A DNA stretch of 23,239 nucleotides, from NCBI GenBank assembly GCA_016199905.1, contig JACQFU010000023.1, positions 1 to 23,239 of the forward strand, written 5' to 3'. Position numbers and translations under genes: made by a program. This DNA comes from Candidatus Wallbacteria bacterium. GTDB lineage: Bacteria; Muiribacteriota; UBA6191; JACPRK01. The stretch's first letter is position 1; each line of letters opens with the position of its first letter. This document shows, in pieces, positions 9,600-15,980 of the stretch. Under the pieces are notes generated by a model. The model saw only the letters and a list, made by a program, of their open reading frames with translations, made no database searches and had not been told where the DNA came from.

Positions 9600-9606
9600 C
9601 CTCCTT
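9600..9606 (-). promoter_or_regulatory. Shine-Dalgarno AAGGAGG that fixes the start of the secreted protein
   Basis: Read on the minus strand, AAGGAGG is followed by CAATGCCGATG. Spacing is 2 nt to the first ATG and 8 nt to the second, so the second (9591) is the likely start. Confidence 0.75.
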
Positions 9607-9631
9607 GATGGCGTTCACGCCACAGCCCTAA

Positions 9632-9646
9632 CCAAGAGCTGGGCCA
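9632..9646 (-). promoter_or_regulatory. Candidate sigma-54 (-24/-12) promoter for the secreted protein gene
   Basis: The minus strand reads TGGCCC-AGCTC-TTGG, against the consensus TGGCAC-N5-TTGC. Spacing is exact and the -24 GG is kept, but the -12 GC is GG here. Transcription would start near 9621, about 30 nt before the ATG, leaving room for the strong Shine-Dalgarno. The upstream gene on the same strand encodes a sigma-54 activator. The -12 mismatch makes this tentative. The rest of the 209-nt gap (9592-9800) shows only weak short hairpins near 9768-9795. Confidence 0.3.
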
Positions 9647-9800
9647 TGTGTGCAAGGCGATCGCGGAAGAGCGCATGAACAAAAGCGAAAAAGGGATCGA
9701 ACAGCACTGCCGGATGGCGTGGCTGACAGACCGATCGTCAGGTTTCAGGACAACCCCGCTCGATGACGGGACACGTCCCCCCGGCCCCGGGCCTCGAGCC

Positions 9801-10817
9801 TCAAGCCTTCTCGTTGCTGAGCCCGTAGCGCTTCATCTTGTCGCGCAGCGTGATGGTGGCGATTCCGAGGACCGCAGCAGCGCGGGTCTTGTTGCCGTTA
9901 TGCGCGCGCAGCGTCTGGAGGATGGCTTCCTTCTCGATCTCCTCCAGCGAGCGATTCGCCAGGCCCTCCGCCGGCGCTTCGGCCGCCTTGCCGTCGATGG
10001 GACGGTCTCGCAAGAGCAAGTCCGCCGGCCCAATCGTGGGGCCAGCGCAGAGCGCCTTCTTCAAGATGGCTGTCGCGTCAGGGGCAAAGCTCACTCGCAC
10101 ACGGCCGGGCGTCCTCTCGAGCGCCGATTCCAGGAAGTTGCCTGCCAGCAGCTCCACGTCGTCCGGCCGTTCTCTGAGAGGCGGAAGGCGAAGCTCGACT
10201 TGAGACAATCGATAGAACAGGTCTTCCCGGAACTTGCCTTCGGCCACCATCTGTTCGAGGTCGCGATGGGTCGCCGACACGACCCGCACATTCACCTTCC
10301 TGGGCGAAGACGTCCCCAGACGGGTGATCTCGCGCTGTTCCAGCACTCGCAGCAGGCGGGGTTGCAACTCCAGCGGCATCTCGCCGATCTCGTCCAGGAA
10401 CAACGTCCCTCCGTCAGCCTGCTCCACAGCACCGACGCGGCGCTGAGTGGCGCCCGTGAACGCCCCGACTTCGTGGCCGAAGAGTTCGCTGCCAATCAGG
10501 TCGGAGTTCAAGTTGCCGCAGTCGATGACGACGAAGGCCTTAGCCGCGCGAGGGCTTGCTCTGTGGAGCGCGCGCGCCACGACCTCCTTGCCCGTGCCGG
10601 TTTCGCCTTGGAGCACCAAGCTCACATCGGTGGCGGCGACTCGGTCCAGGATTCCGATGATCTCGCGCATGCGCTGGTTGCGAGCCAGGATGCCGTGAAA
10701 ATCGCGCGCGCCAGGTCCCTGGCGTCGGCATATCTCTCTTCGGGCTCCTTCTTCAGGCAGCGGACGACGATATCCCGGACCGCTTCCGGCAGAAGACAGG
10801 CGTGCTCCTCGAGGCAT
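9801..10817 (-). CDS. Sigma-54-dependent activator: AAA+ domain and Fis-type HTH, missing WPGNVREL segment
   Basis: An enhancer-binding protein that would use ATP to remodel RNA polymerase-sigma-54. In the frame starting at ATG 10817, Walker A GETGTGKE is at 71-78, the sigma-54 contact loop GAFTGA at 118-123, Walker B GGTLFLDE at 136-143, the arginine-finger region FREDLFYRL at 196-204, and the Fis-type helix-turn-helix (NKTRAAAVLG...LRDKMKRYGL) at about 289-333. Recognisable homology starts only at FHGIL (residue 40, near 10700). The first ~39 residues overlap kinase coding sequence in another frame and are probably not real. The segment normally lying between DATAIL.. and the GPTIGPADL stretch, about 20 residues including PGNVREL with its sensor II arginine, is absent after residue 254. 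The domain may be an enzymatically impaired remnant. The N-terminal partner is the kinase just upstream. Confidence 0.8.
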   Translation of the reverse strand: MPRGARLSSAGSGPGYRRPLPEEGARREICRRQGPGARDFHGILARNQRMREIIGILDRVAATDVSLVLQGETGTGKEVVARALHRASPRAAKAFVVIDCGNLNSDLIGSELFGHEVGAFTGATQRRVGAVEQADGGTLFLDEIGEMPLELQPRLLRVLEQREITRLGTSSPRKVNVRVVSATHRDLEQMVAEGKFREDLFYRLSQVELRLPPLRERPDDVELLAGNFLESALERTPGRVRVSFAPDATAILKKALCAGPTIGPADLLLRDRPIDGKAAEAPAEGLANRSLEEIEKEAILQTLRAHNGNKTRAAAVLGIATITLRDKMKRYGLSNEKA

Positions 10818-11521
10818 CCGTCCCGCTCGATCTTGCGGCGCAATAGGTCGCGCTCGTCCGAGGCCTCGAAGGGGAAGGTGCCGGTCAGGACTCGAAACAG
10901 GAGCATTCCGGCGGCATAGATATCAGCGGATGGGCCGAGCGGGCGTTTGAGAATCTGCTCCGGGGCCATGTAGGCCGGTGTCCCTACGACGCGGCCGGCC
11001 TCTGTGAGCCGGAGCGGATTCTCGATGGCGAGGGCCAGTCCGAAGTCGGCGAGCTTGACGGTACCTCCCGGCTCCAGCAGGAGGTTTTCGGGCTTCAGGT
11101 CGCGGTGAATGACTCCGTTGTCGTGAAGGTAGGCGAGGCCTTCGAGAAGCTGCTCCATCAGGGCCCTCGAGGCAGGCAATCCGAGCGTTCGAGCGCCGCG
11201 GATCTTGTCGTGGAGCGTGCCTCCGGGGACCAGTTCCATTGCCAGGTAGAGATCGTTGCCGAAGCAGCCGGCGTCGTAGAGCGGAACGATGTTGGGGTGA
11301 CGCAGCTTGGAAAGGATCGCGATCTCCGCGCGGAAGCGCTCGGTGACTTTCGGCACAGAGAGGGAGTCATGACGCATGAGCTTCAAGGCGACGCGCCTGC
11401 CGAGGGAGTTCTGGACGGCCTCGTACACGGCCCCCATTCCGCCGGCCCCGATTCGCCGCAAAACCCTGTAATCATCGAGGATCTCCCTGGGGAGTCCGTC
11501 GAATTCCGTGCCCGCCGGCAT
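10622..11521 (-). CDS. Ser/Thr protein kinase, probably the N-terminal part of a frameshifted kinase/sigma-54 activator
   Basis: 299 residues from the ATG at 11521; there is no Shine-Dalgarno. All Hanks-type kinase motifs are intact: P-loop GAGGMG 25-30, catalytic Lys47 (VALKLM), HRDLKPEN 139-146, DFG 159-161, APEQ 186-189. The domain ends near residue 275 (RYADARDLARAIF). The last 24 residues are read out of frame through the start of the sigma-54 activator domain and look meaningless. Adding one T to the TTTT run (plus-strand AAAA at 10698-10701) makes the reading continue as RAIFHGILARNQRM straight into the AAA+ domain. So this is most simply one ~570-residue kinase-activator protein split by a one-base deletion, real or an assembly error. 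There is no transmembrane or PASTA segment, so it is a cytoplasmic kinase. Confidence 0.85.
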   Translation of the reverse strand: MPAGTEFDGLPREILDDYRVLRRIGAGGMGAVYEAVQNSLGRRVALKLMRHDSLSVPKVTERFRAEIAILSKLRHPNIVPLYDAGCFGNDLYLAMELVPGGTLHDKIRGARTLGLPASRALMEQLLEGLAYLHDNGVIHRDLKPENLLLEPGGTVKLADFGLALAIENPLRLTEAGRVVGTPAYMAPEQILKRPLGPSADIYAAGMLLFRVLTGTFPFEASDERDLLRRKIERDGCLEEHACLLPEAVRDIVVRCLKKEPEERYADARDLARAIFTASWLATSACARSSESWTESPPPM

Positions 11522-11527
11522 GCTATG

Positions 11528-11558
11528 ATTAATAGTGGTGATAGTACGCTGAAGTCCA
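11528..11558 (-). promoter_or_regulatory. Candidate promoter for the kinase gene, possibly giving a leaderless mRNA
   Basis: On the minus strand, TGGACT (11558-11553), an 18-nt spacer and TATTAAT (11534-11528) sit 6 nt before the kinase ATG. Transcription would begin at about the A of the ATG. This is the most A/T-rich patch of the region. TATGAT on the plus strand (11524-11529) could be an overlapping -10 for the pilin operon, but no convincing -35 accompanies it. Confidence 0.35.
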
Positions 11559-11569
11559 GTGCCGAGTGG

Positions 11570-12220
11570 GTGCCTAGGGGAAGGCGCGGCATGACGCTCG
11601 TCGAGGGAGTCGTCGCCGTTTTGGTGCTGAGCCTGGTGGTCATCATCGCCTGGCGCGTGTTCACGACGGCCGCCAAGAGCGCCGAGCTCTCCGCGTGGCA
11701 CACCAAGTGCCAGCAGCAACTGAGGAACGGGCTGAAGCTGTTGCGGGACGACTTGGCGCACGCCAGCTATCCCAGCATCGTGGGGCCGACGGCCGTGCAG
11801 ATCACGAAAGCCGGGCGTGGATTCAAGTTCCACAAGGGCAAGGTGGACTGCGCCGGGGGTGCTGCCGACACGCCATTGTTGGATTTCTACATCTGCAAGC
11901 CGAAGCGGCAGGGCTTCGACGCGGTCACCGATGCGAAGAACCCCGGCCTGGAGATTCACGCAACGCTCGCGACCAAGGGAAACACCGTGGTCTACAAGAA
12001 GGTGGGGGCCACGGGCCCCGACGCCCCGGTGCTCAACTGTGACCGCGTGCTGTTCGACGAGGTGGATTACATCGCACTGGACGGCCCTGCGAGCGCGCCC
12101 GCAGAGACTTCGACCACCTGTTCCATCCAGATCAAGACGATCCACAAGTTCTGGAAGCAGAGCGGGGTAGTCGAGCAGACGATGCCGAAGGTGGAGGTGG
12201 ATCTCAGTGCGGGGCTATAG
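11570..12220 (+). CDS. Type IV pilin-like protein (minor pseudopilin, PilW/GspJ-like)
   Basis: 216 residues from the GTG at 11570. It begins with a short basic leader and a class III signal: PRGRRG|MTLVE, with Gly at -1 and Glu at +5, followed by a ~20-residue hydrophobic helix (GVVAVLVLSLVVIIAWRVF). The globular part has two or more Cys and matches no specific subtype. The ATG at 11525 is an in-frame alternative giving a 22-residue leader, but it lies only 3 nt from the divergent kinase ATG and would swallow the inter-gene promoter region, so GTG is preferred. Neither start has a good ribosome-binding site. As the first gene of a four-gene operon it would be cleaved by a prepilin peptidase and assembled into a pilus or type II secretion pseudopilus. 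Confidence 0.8.
   Translation: MPRGRRGMTLVEGVVAVLVLSLVVIIAWRVFTTAAKSAELSAWHTKCQQQLRNGLKLLRDDLAHASYPSIVGPTAVQITKAGRGFKFHKGKVDCAGGAADTPLLDFYICKPKRQGFDAVTDAKNPGLEIHATLATKGNTVVYKKVGATGPDAPVLNCDRVLFDEVDYIALDGPASAPAETSTTCSIQIKTIHKFWKQSGVVEQTMPKVEVDLSAGL
12193..12198 (+). promoter_or_regulatory. Shine-Dalgarno GGAGGT for the second pilin gene (GTG start)
   Basis: GGAGGT lies 8 nt upstream of the GTG at 12207, inside the end of the first pilin gene. It supports a GTG start with a 14-nt gene overlap. Confidence 0.7.
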
Positions 12221-12752
12221 CCGGCGCTGGGCCTTCACGCTCATCGAGACGGCGATGGCTGTGCTGATCCTCGGCGCCTCGCTGGCGACGGTGCTTTCGA
12301 TGATCACGACCAGCTTCCATCAGATGGGGCAGCAGAAGATGCAGACCTCGGCCGTAGGCTTCGCGGCGGGTCAAATGAACCGGTTCTTGTTCGAGGAGCC
12401 GTTCGCGACACTCGCGTCGGTGCCCTACACCGAGGTGGTCCTGGACGGCGTCTGGTTCCAGTACAAGCTCGACGTCAAGCCGGTGCCGAACAGCGCCATC
12501 CACTTCAAGTTCAAGCACATCCAGTACCACGATCCGCGCCACGGAGGCGCCACGTCCACGGGCGCCGAGCCGAGCGTCCCGACGATGACGGAGGAAAACC
12601 CGCCGATCACCCAACTGGACAGCAAATCGACGGGGGGAGGGGCCATCCCGGTGTTGAAGGACTTGCTGTTGACCGTGCGCTGGCACGGCCCGGGGGACGA
12701 CTACACCGACGAATTCGTCTTGAAGCTGGTTTCGCGGAAGGCCCACATTTGA
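12207..12752 (+). CDS. Type IV pilin-like protein (PilV/GspI-like minor pilin)
   Basis: 181 residues from a GTG start preceded by GGAGGT, overlapping the previous gene by 14 nt. The N-terminus RRWA|FTLIETAMAVLILGAS is a prepilin signal with Phe at +1 and Glu at +5 (residue 14). The residue before cleavage is Ala rather than the usual Gly. The hydrophobic helix runs to about residue 33, then a helical stretch (SFHQMGQQKMQTSAVGFAAG) and a beta-rich domain with a Ser/Thr/Gly-rich loop near 110-145. Translational coupling to its neighbours suggests it is a subunit of the same pseudopilus tip or priming complex. The subtype assignment is weak; the pilin fold is secure. Confidence 0.8.
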   Translation: MRGYSRRWAFTLIETAMAVLILGASLATVLSMITTSFHQMGQQKMQTSAVGFAAGQMNRFLFEEPFATLASVPYTEVVLDGVWFQYKLDVKPVPNSAIHFKFKHIQYHDPRHGGATSTGAEPSVPTMTEENPPITQLDSKSTGGGAIPVLKDLLLTVRWHGPGDDYTDEFVLKLVSRKAHI

Positions 12753-13336
12753 CGCAAATGCTCCAAAAGGTCCGCCGGATGCGCCGAGGGTTTGCGATCC
12801 CGCTGGTGGTCATTTTCTGCGGCCTGATGACCTTCATGGTCTACTACATGACGCGCACCCGCCTGGAAGCCAAGCGGCAGAACGTCACTCAGTTCAACGC
12901 GCTGCAGGCGCACTACTTGGCGCAGGGGGCGATCCAGCATGCGTTGCTGAAGTTCCGCGTGCTGCCCACGGAGGCTTATGCCGCCACGGCGCTGGCCCGC
13001 GGGCTCTGCCCGTTCCACGTCGCGCCTCCCGGATCCACGCCCGCCACGGGCGCCGGGAAGACGCCCGACGCCCTCACCACGTTCGTTGAAGACTGCAACT
13101 TCGACGCCGTGCCGCTGCAGATCACGGGGCCCGAGTTTGCAGGTTGGCACTGCGAGATCGGCAGCAGCGAGGCCATCACCTCGTTCACTTCCGGCACCGA
13201 GACGGTCAACGTCGTCGAGATCGAGGCGGTCGGCATCGTGCCCCAATTCGTCAAGAACCCCATCACGGGCGAGTGGAAATCCAATCAGTACACCGACAAG
13301 GTCGGCAAGACCGTGCAGGTGCGGCGTTCCCGATGA
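12749..13336 (+). CDS. PilX/GspK-like minor pilin-like protein
   Basis: 195 residues from the TTG at 12749, whose TTGA overlaps the stop of the previous gene by 4 nt. GGAAGG at 12736-12741 is 7 nt upstream and favours this start over the ATG at 12758. The N-terminus RRMRRG|FAIPLVVIFCGLMTFMVYYM has the prepilin G|F site but lacks Glu at +5, as is usual in PilX and GspK families. It is followed by a long helix with QAHYLAQGAIQHALLKF, typical of PilX-type proteins. Two Cys (in GLCPFH and EDCNFD) lie in the globular part, with a third in WHCEIG. A role as a tip or initiation subunit of the pilus is inferred from family and operon. Confidence 0.75.
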   Translation: MTQMLQKVRRMRRGFAIPLVVIFCGLMTFMVYYMTRTRLEAKRQNVTQFNALQAHYLAQGAIQHALLKFRVLPTEAYAATALARGLCPFHVAPPGSTPATGAGKTPDALTTFVEDCNFDAVPLQITGPEFAGWHCEIGSSEAITSFTSGTETVNVVEIEAVGIVPQFVKNPITGEWKSNQYTDKVGKTVQVRRSR

Positions 13337-13347
13337 ACGGCGCCGCC

Positions 13348-13353
13348 GGAGGG
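13348..13353 (+). promoter_or_regulatory. Shine-Dalgarno GGAGGG deciding the start at 13360
   Basis: GGAGGG sits 6 nt upstream of the ATG at 13360. The earlier in-frame ATG at 13333 overlaps the previous stop (ATGA) but would put ten polar residues ahead of the signal peptide. Confidence 0.65.
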
Positions 13354-13359
13354 CCTACG

Positions 13360-15930
13360 ATGCGAGATGCAAGATTGGCGACACTCTGCGTCACGGTACT
13401 GACTGCACTTGCGCTCGCCGGCCCCGTGGCGGCCTGCTCGCTTCCGGCCGATCCCTACGTGGTCGTCAAGGTTTCGCGGCTGGCCGTCGACGCCATCCAA
13501 CAACCCTCCGACTTCGAGGACAATCCGGCTCCCGAACTGGCGGGCCAGAACGACCCCCTCACCGGCAAGGACTTCGTCCGCATCCAGCTGCCCGAGGATC
13601 AGCCTCTTCACTTCATCACGCTCTGGGACCTGACCCAGGGCGGCACCGATCCGGACCCGCTCGGCAAGCTGCCGGCCGCGATGAGACTCGAGGCCACGGC
13701 GGTCATCGGCAGGTATAGCCTGCCCGGCGAGAAGCTCCTTCCCGTGAGCTACTACTTCAAGAAGATCTCCACGAGCGGCAAGGTCAGCTTCAAGCTCTCC
13801 GAGATGGTCTCGCGCTCGGGCCGCAGTTTCGAGGACCCGCTCTCGGTCGTCGATATCGGCGGTTTCGTCAAGGACGGCGAGTACAAGTTCAACGGCGGCG
13901 CAGACGACTACGTCTGGAACGACGCCGACCTCAAGGTCGACAACGCTCCCTTCGACAAGTCCCTGCGCAGCCCCAAGTTCCCTCGCAAGAAGGAGTACAA
14001 CGACGGCAACGAGATGGCCGTCCCGGGCACCCGCCTCAACACGAAGTGGGTCGTCACCGAAGCCAAGTACAAGCCGCAGGGCCTCTGGGTGCTCGATTCC
14101 TACTCCAACGAGTACCACATGGACGTCGACAACATCGGCGCCAACGTCGCCACCGACGAGGACCCGCCCGCCAACGACCCGCGCGTCAAGTCCGGCGACT
14201 ACGTCTTCACCTATCACGTCCCCTCCGATCCGCTCGCCTATCACGTCATCGTCGGGAGCGCGCTCCTGTTCAACCTCACCGGAGTCGTGTGGGATTACAA
14301 GGAAGAGCTGTTCGAGGAGGTCGACAAGCCCGTCCTGGACGGCGCCGGCAACCCCGTGAAGGACGCCAACAACAACCCCGTCATGCAGAAAGTCTGGCAA
14401 AAGGCGCCCGACGACCCCAACGAGCGCGGCGGCAGCATCAACATCGTCGGCCGGCTCGCCCGAAGCACCAAGGGCCTTTCCAAGGAGGTCCGCGTGGCCT
14501 CGCTGCTCGTGGCTGTCACCGACGTGACTCCTCCGACGCACGTCCACCTCGACCCGCGCAAGCTCGAGGGCACCACCGGGGAGACCCTGCACGAGGCTGC
14601 CGTAGCGCGTAGCACGCCCGACAAGGTCACCGTGAAGGTCATCGACAACAATCCGTTCGCCGGCCGCGGCATCGGCCCCTCACCGAAGACGGGCGTTCTG
14701 TTCGATCCGGCCAAGTTTGGGATCGATTTCTACTATGCCGTCCAGGTCTACGATTTCACCGCGGCTGCCGCCGGGATGCTGCCGACCGACCTGTCGGTCA
14801 CGCCGAAGTTCGTTTGGGCCAAGGCCAACTTGCCGGGGCTGCTGCCCACGGCCGTGGACACTTACAAGGTCGACGGTTCGAAGGTCGCTCTGGCGGCCGA
14901 CGCCAAGGACGCCGACGCCAGCTACTCCATCGCGAGCTACGACGTGCCTCTCACCGCGCTCGACGAGCCGATGGGCTGGCATTTCGCCACGACCTCTTGG
15001 GACTGGCAATCGGGCCATCGCCTGAAATACTTCGCCGTGGCCCGAGACGGCTCGGGGAACAACCAATCGCCGGCGCCGGACAAGCTGCCGCCAATTGCGG
15101 CCGCAAGTGCCGCCGCCGTTTCGGAGGACCCCATCGCCAGCAAAGACATCGCCGACGCGGCGCAGCTCGTGCTGGACAAGAGCGGCCAGGAGGTCGTGAC
15201 CGATCGCAAGCAACCGCCCTTCAACTTTCCAGCCGAGCATCCGCCCGCCACCTGCCCCGTGGACAAGCTGGGACAGTACGGGTTCATCGACGTTTTCGAC
15301 AACGACAAGCCCATCGTCTACCTGCGAGTGACCGATACGAAGTACGACAAGAAGGTGCTGTTCGGGAACAGCTATGCAGGCGATCTGCGCTGGCAAAAGG
15401 CGCGCGACGGCCAGAAGACCAACAGCAACAAGGAGACCGTGGACCCGGCGCAGAAGCCGTGGTTCGACTCCACCGACTGGGACTTCACCGAGATCTACGG
15501 TGACGAGGCCTCCGGCTATCAGAGGCAGGCAGCCGATCTTCTCGGTTCGCCGGTCCTGTTCAAGCCCGCCGAGTATGCCGCGACGCTGCCAGCCGGTCCG
15601 CTGTATGGCATGTGGATCGACGAGGACGTGCCGATCGTGTTCGACGTATTCGCGCGCGACAACATCGACTGGGACAAGCCCGATCAGCCAACGGGCGCCG
15701 GCTGGGGCATCAAGACGGCCAGGCTGGCTGCGACGCCAGCGCGTGACAACGACGCCTCTCCGCCAAACACCGGCGACTGCCACGTGGAACTGGAGGTCGA
15801 GGACTTCGCGCCGCCCGAGGGCGGCAACTTCCAGCGCCGCAAGTTGATCGTGCACTTCCACGTGATGGACAACAAGCTGAAGATCCAGTCGCTGGAAGAG
15901 ACGCGAGTTCGCTCCGCGACGATGGACTAG
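13360..15930 (+). CDS. Large unrecognised exported protein, putative lipoprotein, last gene of the pilin-like operon
   Basis: 856 residues from the ATG at 13360. A signal peptide (MRDARLATLCVTVLTALALA) ends in VAA-C with Cys26, which fits a lipobox; ordinary cleavage at AxA is the alternative. I recognise no domain in the mature protein. It is rich in Asp, Lys and Pro and looks beta-rich, with several segments of the form VTVKVIDNNPF, YLRVTDTKYD, VFDVFARDNIDWD that read like repeated Ig-like strands ('in motion' domains such as VTDVTPP). It has no transmembrane helix after the signal and no PilY1, secretin or peptidase motif that I can see. Its start lies within 25 nt of the upstream stop, so it is co-transcribed with three pilin-like genes. 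It could be a cell-surface partner, tip cargo or secreted substrate of that apparatus. No gene-specific function can be given. Confidence 0.8.
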   Translation: MRDARLATLCVTVLTALALAGPVAACSLPADPYVVVKVSRLAVDAIQQPSDFEDNPAPELAGQNDPLTGKDFVRIQLPEDQPLHFITLWDLTQGGTDPDPLGKLPAAMRLEATAVIGRYSLPGEKLLPVSYYFKKISTSGKVSFKLSEMVSRSGRSFEDPLSVVDIGGFVKDGEYKFNGGADDYVWNDADLKVDNAPFDKSLRSPKFPRKKEYNDGNEMAVPGTRLNTKWVVTEAKYKPQGLWVLDSYSNEYHMDVDNIGANVATDEDPPANDPRVKSGDYVFTYHVPSDPLAYHVIVGSALLFNLTGVVWDYKEELFEEVDKPVLDGAGNPVKDANNNPVMQKVWQKAPDDPNERGGSINIVGRLARSTKGLSKEVRVASLLVAVTDVTPPTHVHLDPRKLEGTTGETLHEAAVARSTPDKVTVKVIDNNPFAGRGIGPSPKTGVLFDPAKFGIDFYYAVQVYDFTAAAAGMLPTDLSVTPKFVWAKANLPGLLPTAVDTYKVDGSKVALAADAKDADASYSIASYDVPLTALDEPMGWHFATTSWDWQSGHRLKYFAVARDGSGNNQSPAPDKLPPIAAASAAAVSEDPIASKDIADAAQLVLDKSGQEVVTDRKQPPFNFPAEHPPATCPVDKLGQYGFIDVFDNDKPIVYLRVTDTKYDKKVLFGNSYAGDLRWQKARDGQKTNSNKETVDPAQKPWFDSTDWDFTEIYGDEASGYQRQAADLLGSPVLFKPAEYAATLPAGPLYGMWIDEDVPIVFDVFARDNIDWDKPDQPTGAGWGIKTARLAATPARDNDASPPNTGDCHVELEVEDFAPPEGGNFQRRKLIVHFHVMDNKLKIQSLEETRVRSATMD

Positions 15931-15980
15931 TGCTGCCCCCCGGAAGTCATTCGACAGTACGGCAGGCCCCCGCGCCTACC

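Noticed and set aside
8461..9678. 405-codon plus-strand frame over the secreted-protein gene
   Set aside because: The minus strand has a signal peptide, strong ribosome-binding site and coherent protein; the plus frame has compositional bias only.
10690..10711. Programmed -1 ribosomal frameshift between kinase and activator
   Set aside because: GCGATTTTC does not offer a canonical X XXY YYZ slippery heptamer in the kinase frame and no clear downstream stimulatory structure was seen. A one-base deletion explains it more simply.
9648..10919. 423-codon plus-strand frame
   Set aside because: It is antisense to the unmistakable AAA+/kinase motifs on the minus strand.
11522..12145. N-terminal extension of the kinase frame on the minus strand up to 12145
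   Set aside because: It runs antisense through the first pilin-like gene. The kinase fold begins just after ATG 11521.
13285..14592. 435-codon minus-strand frame opposite the 856-residue gene
   Set aside because: Val/Leu/Gly-rich shadow without a start context; the plus frame has signal peptide, ribosome-binding site and operon context.
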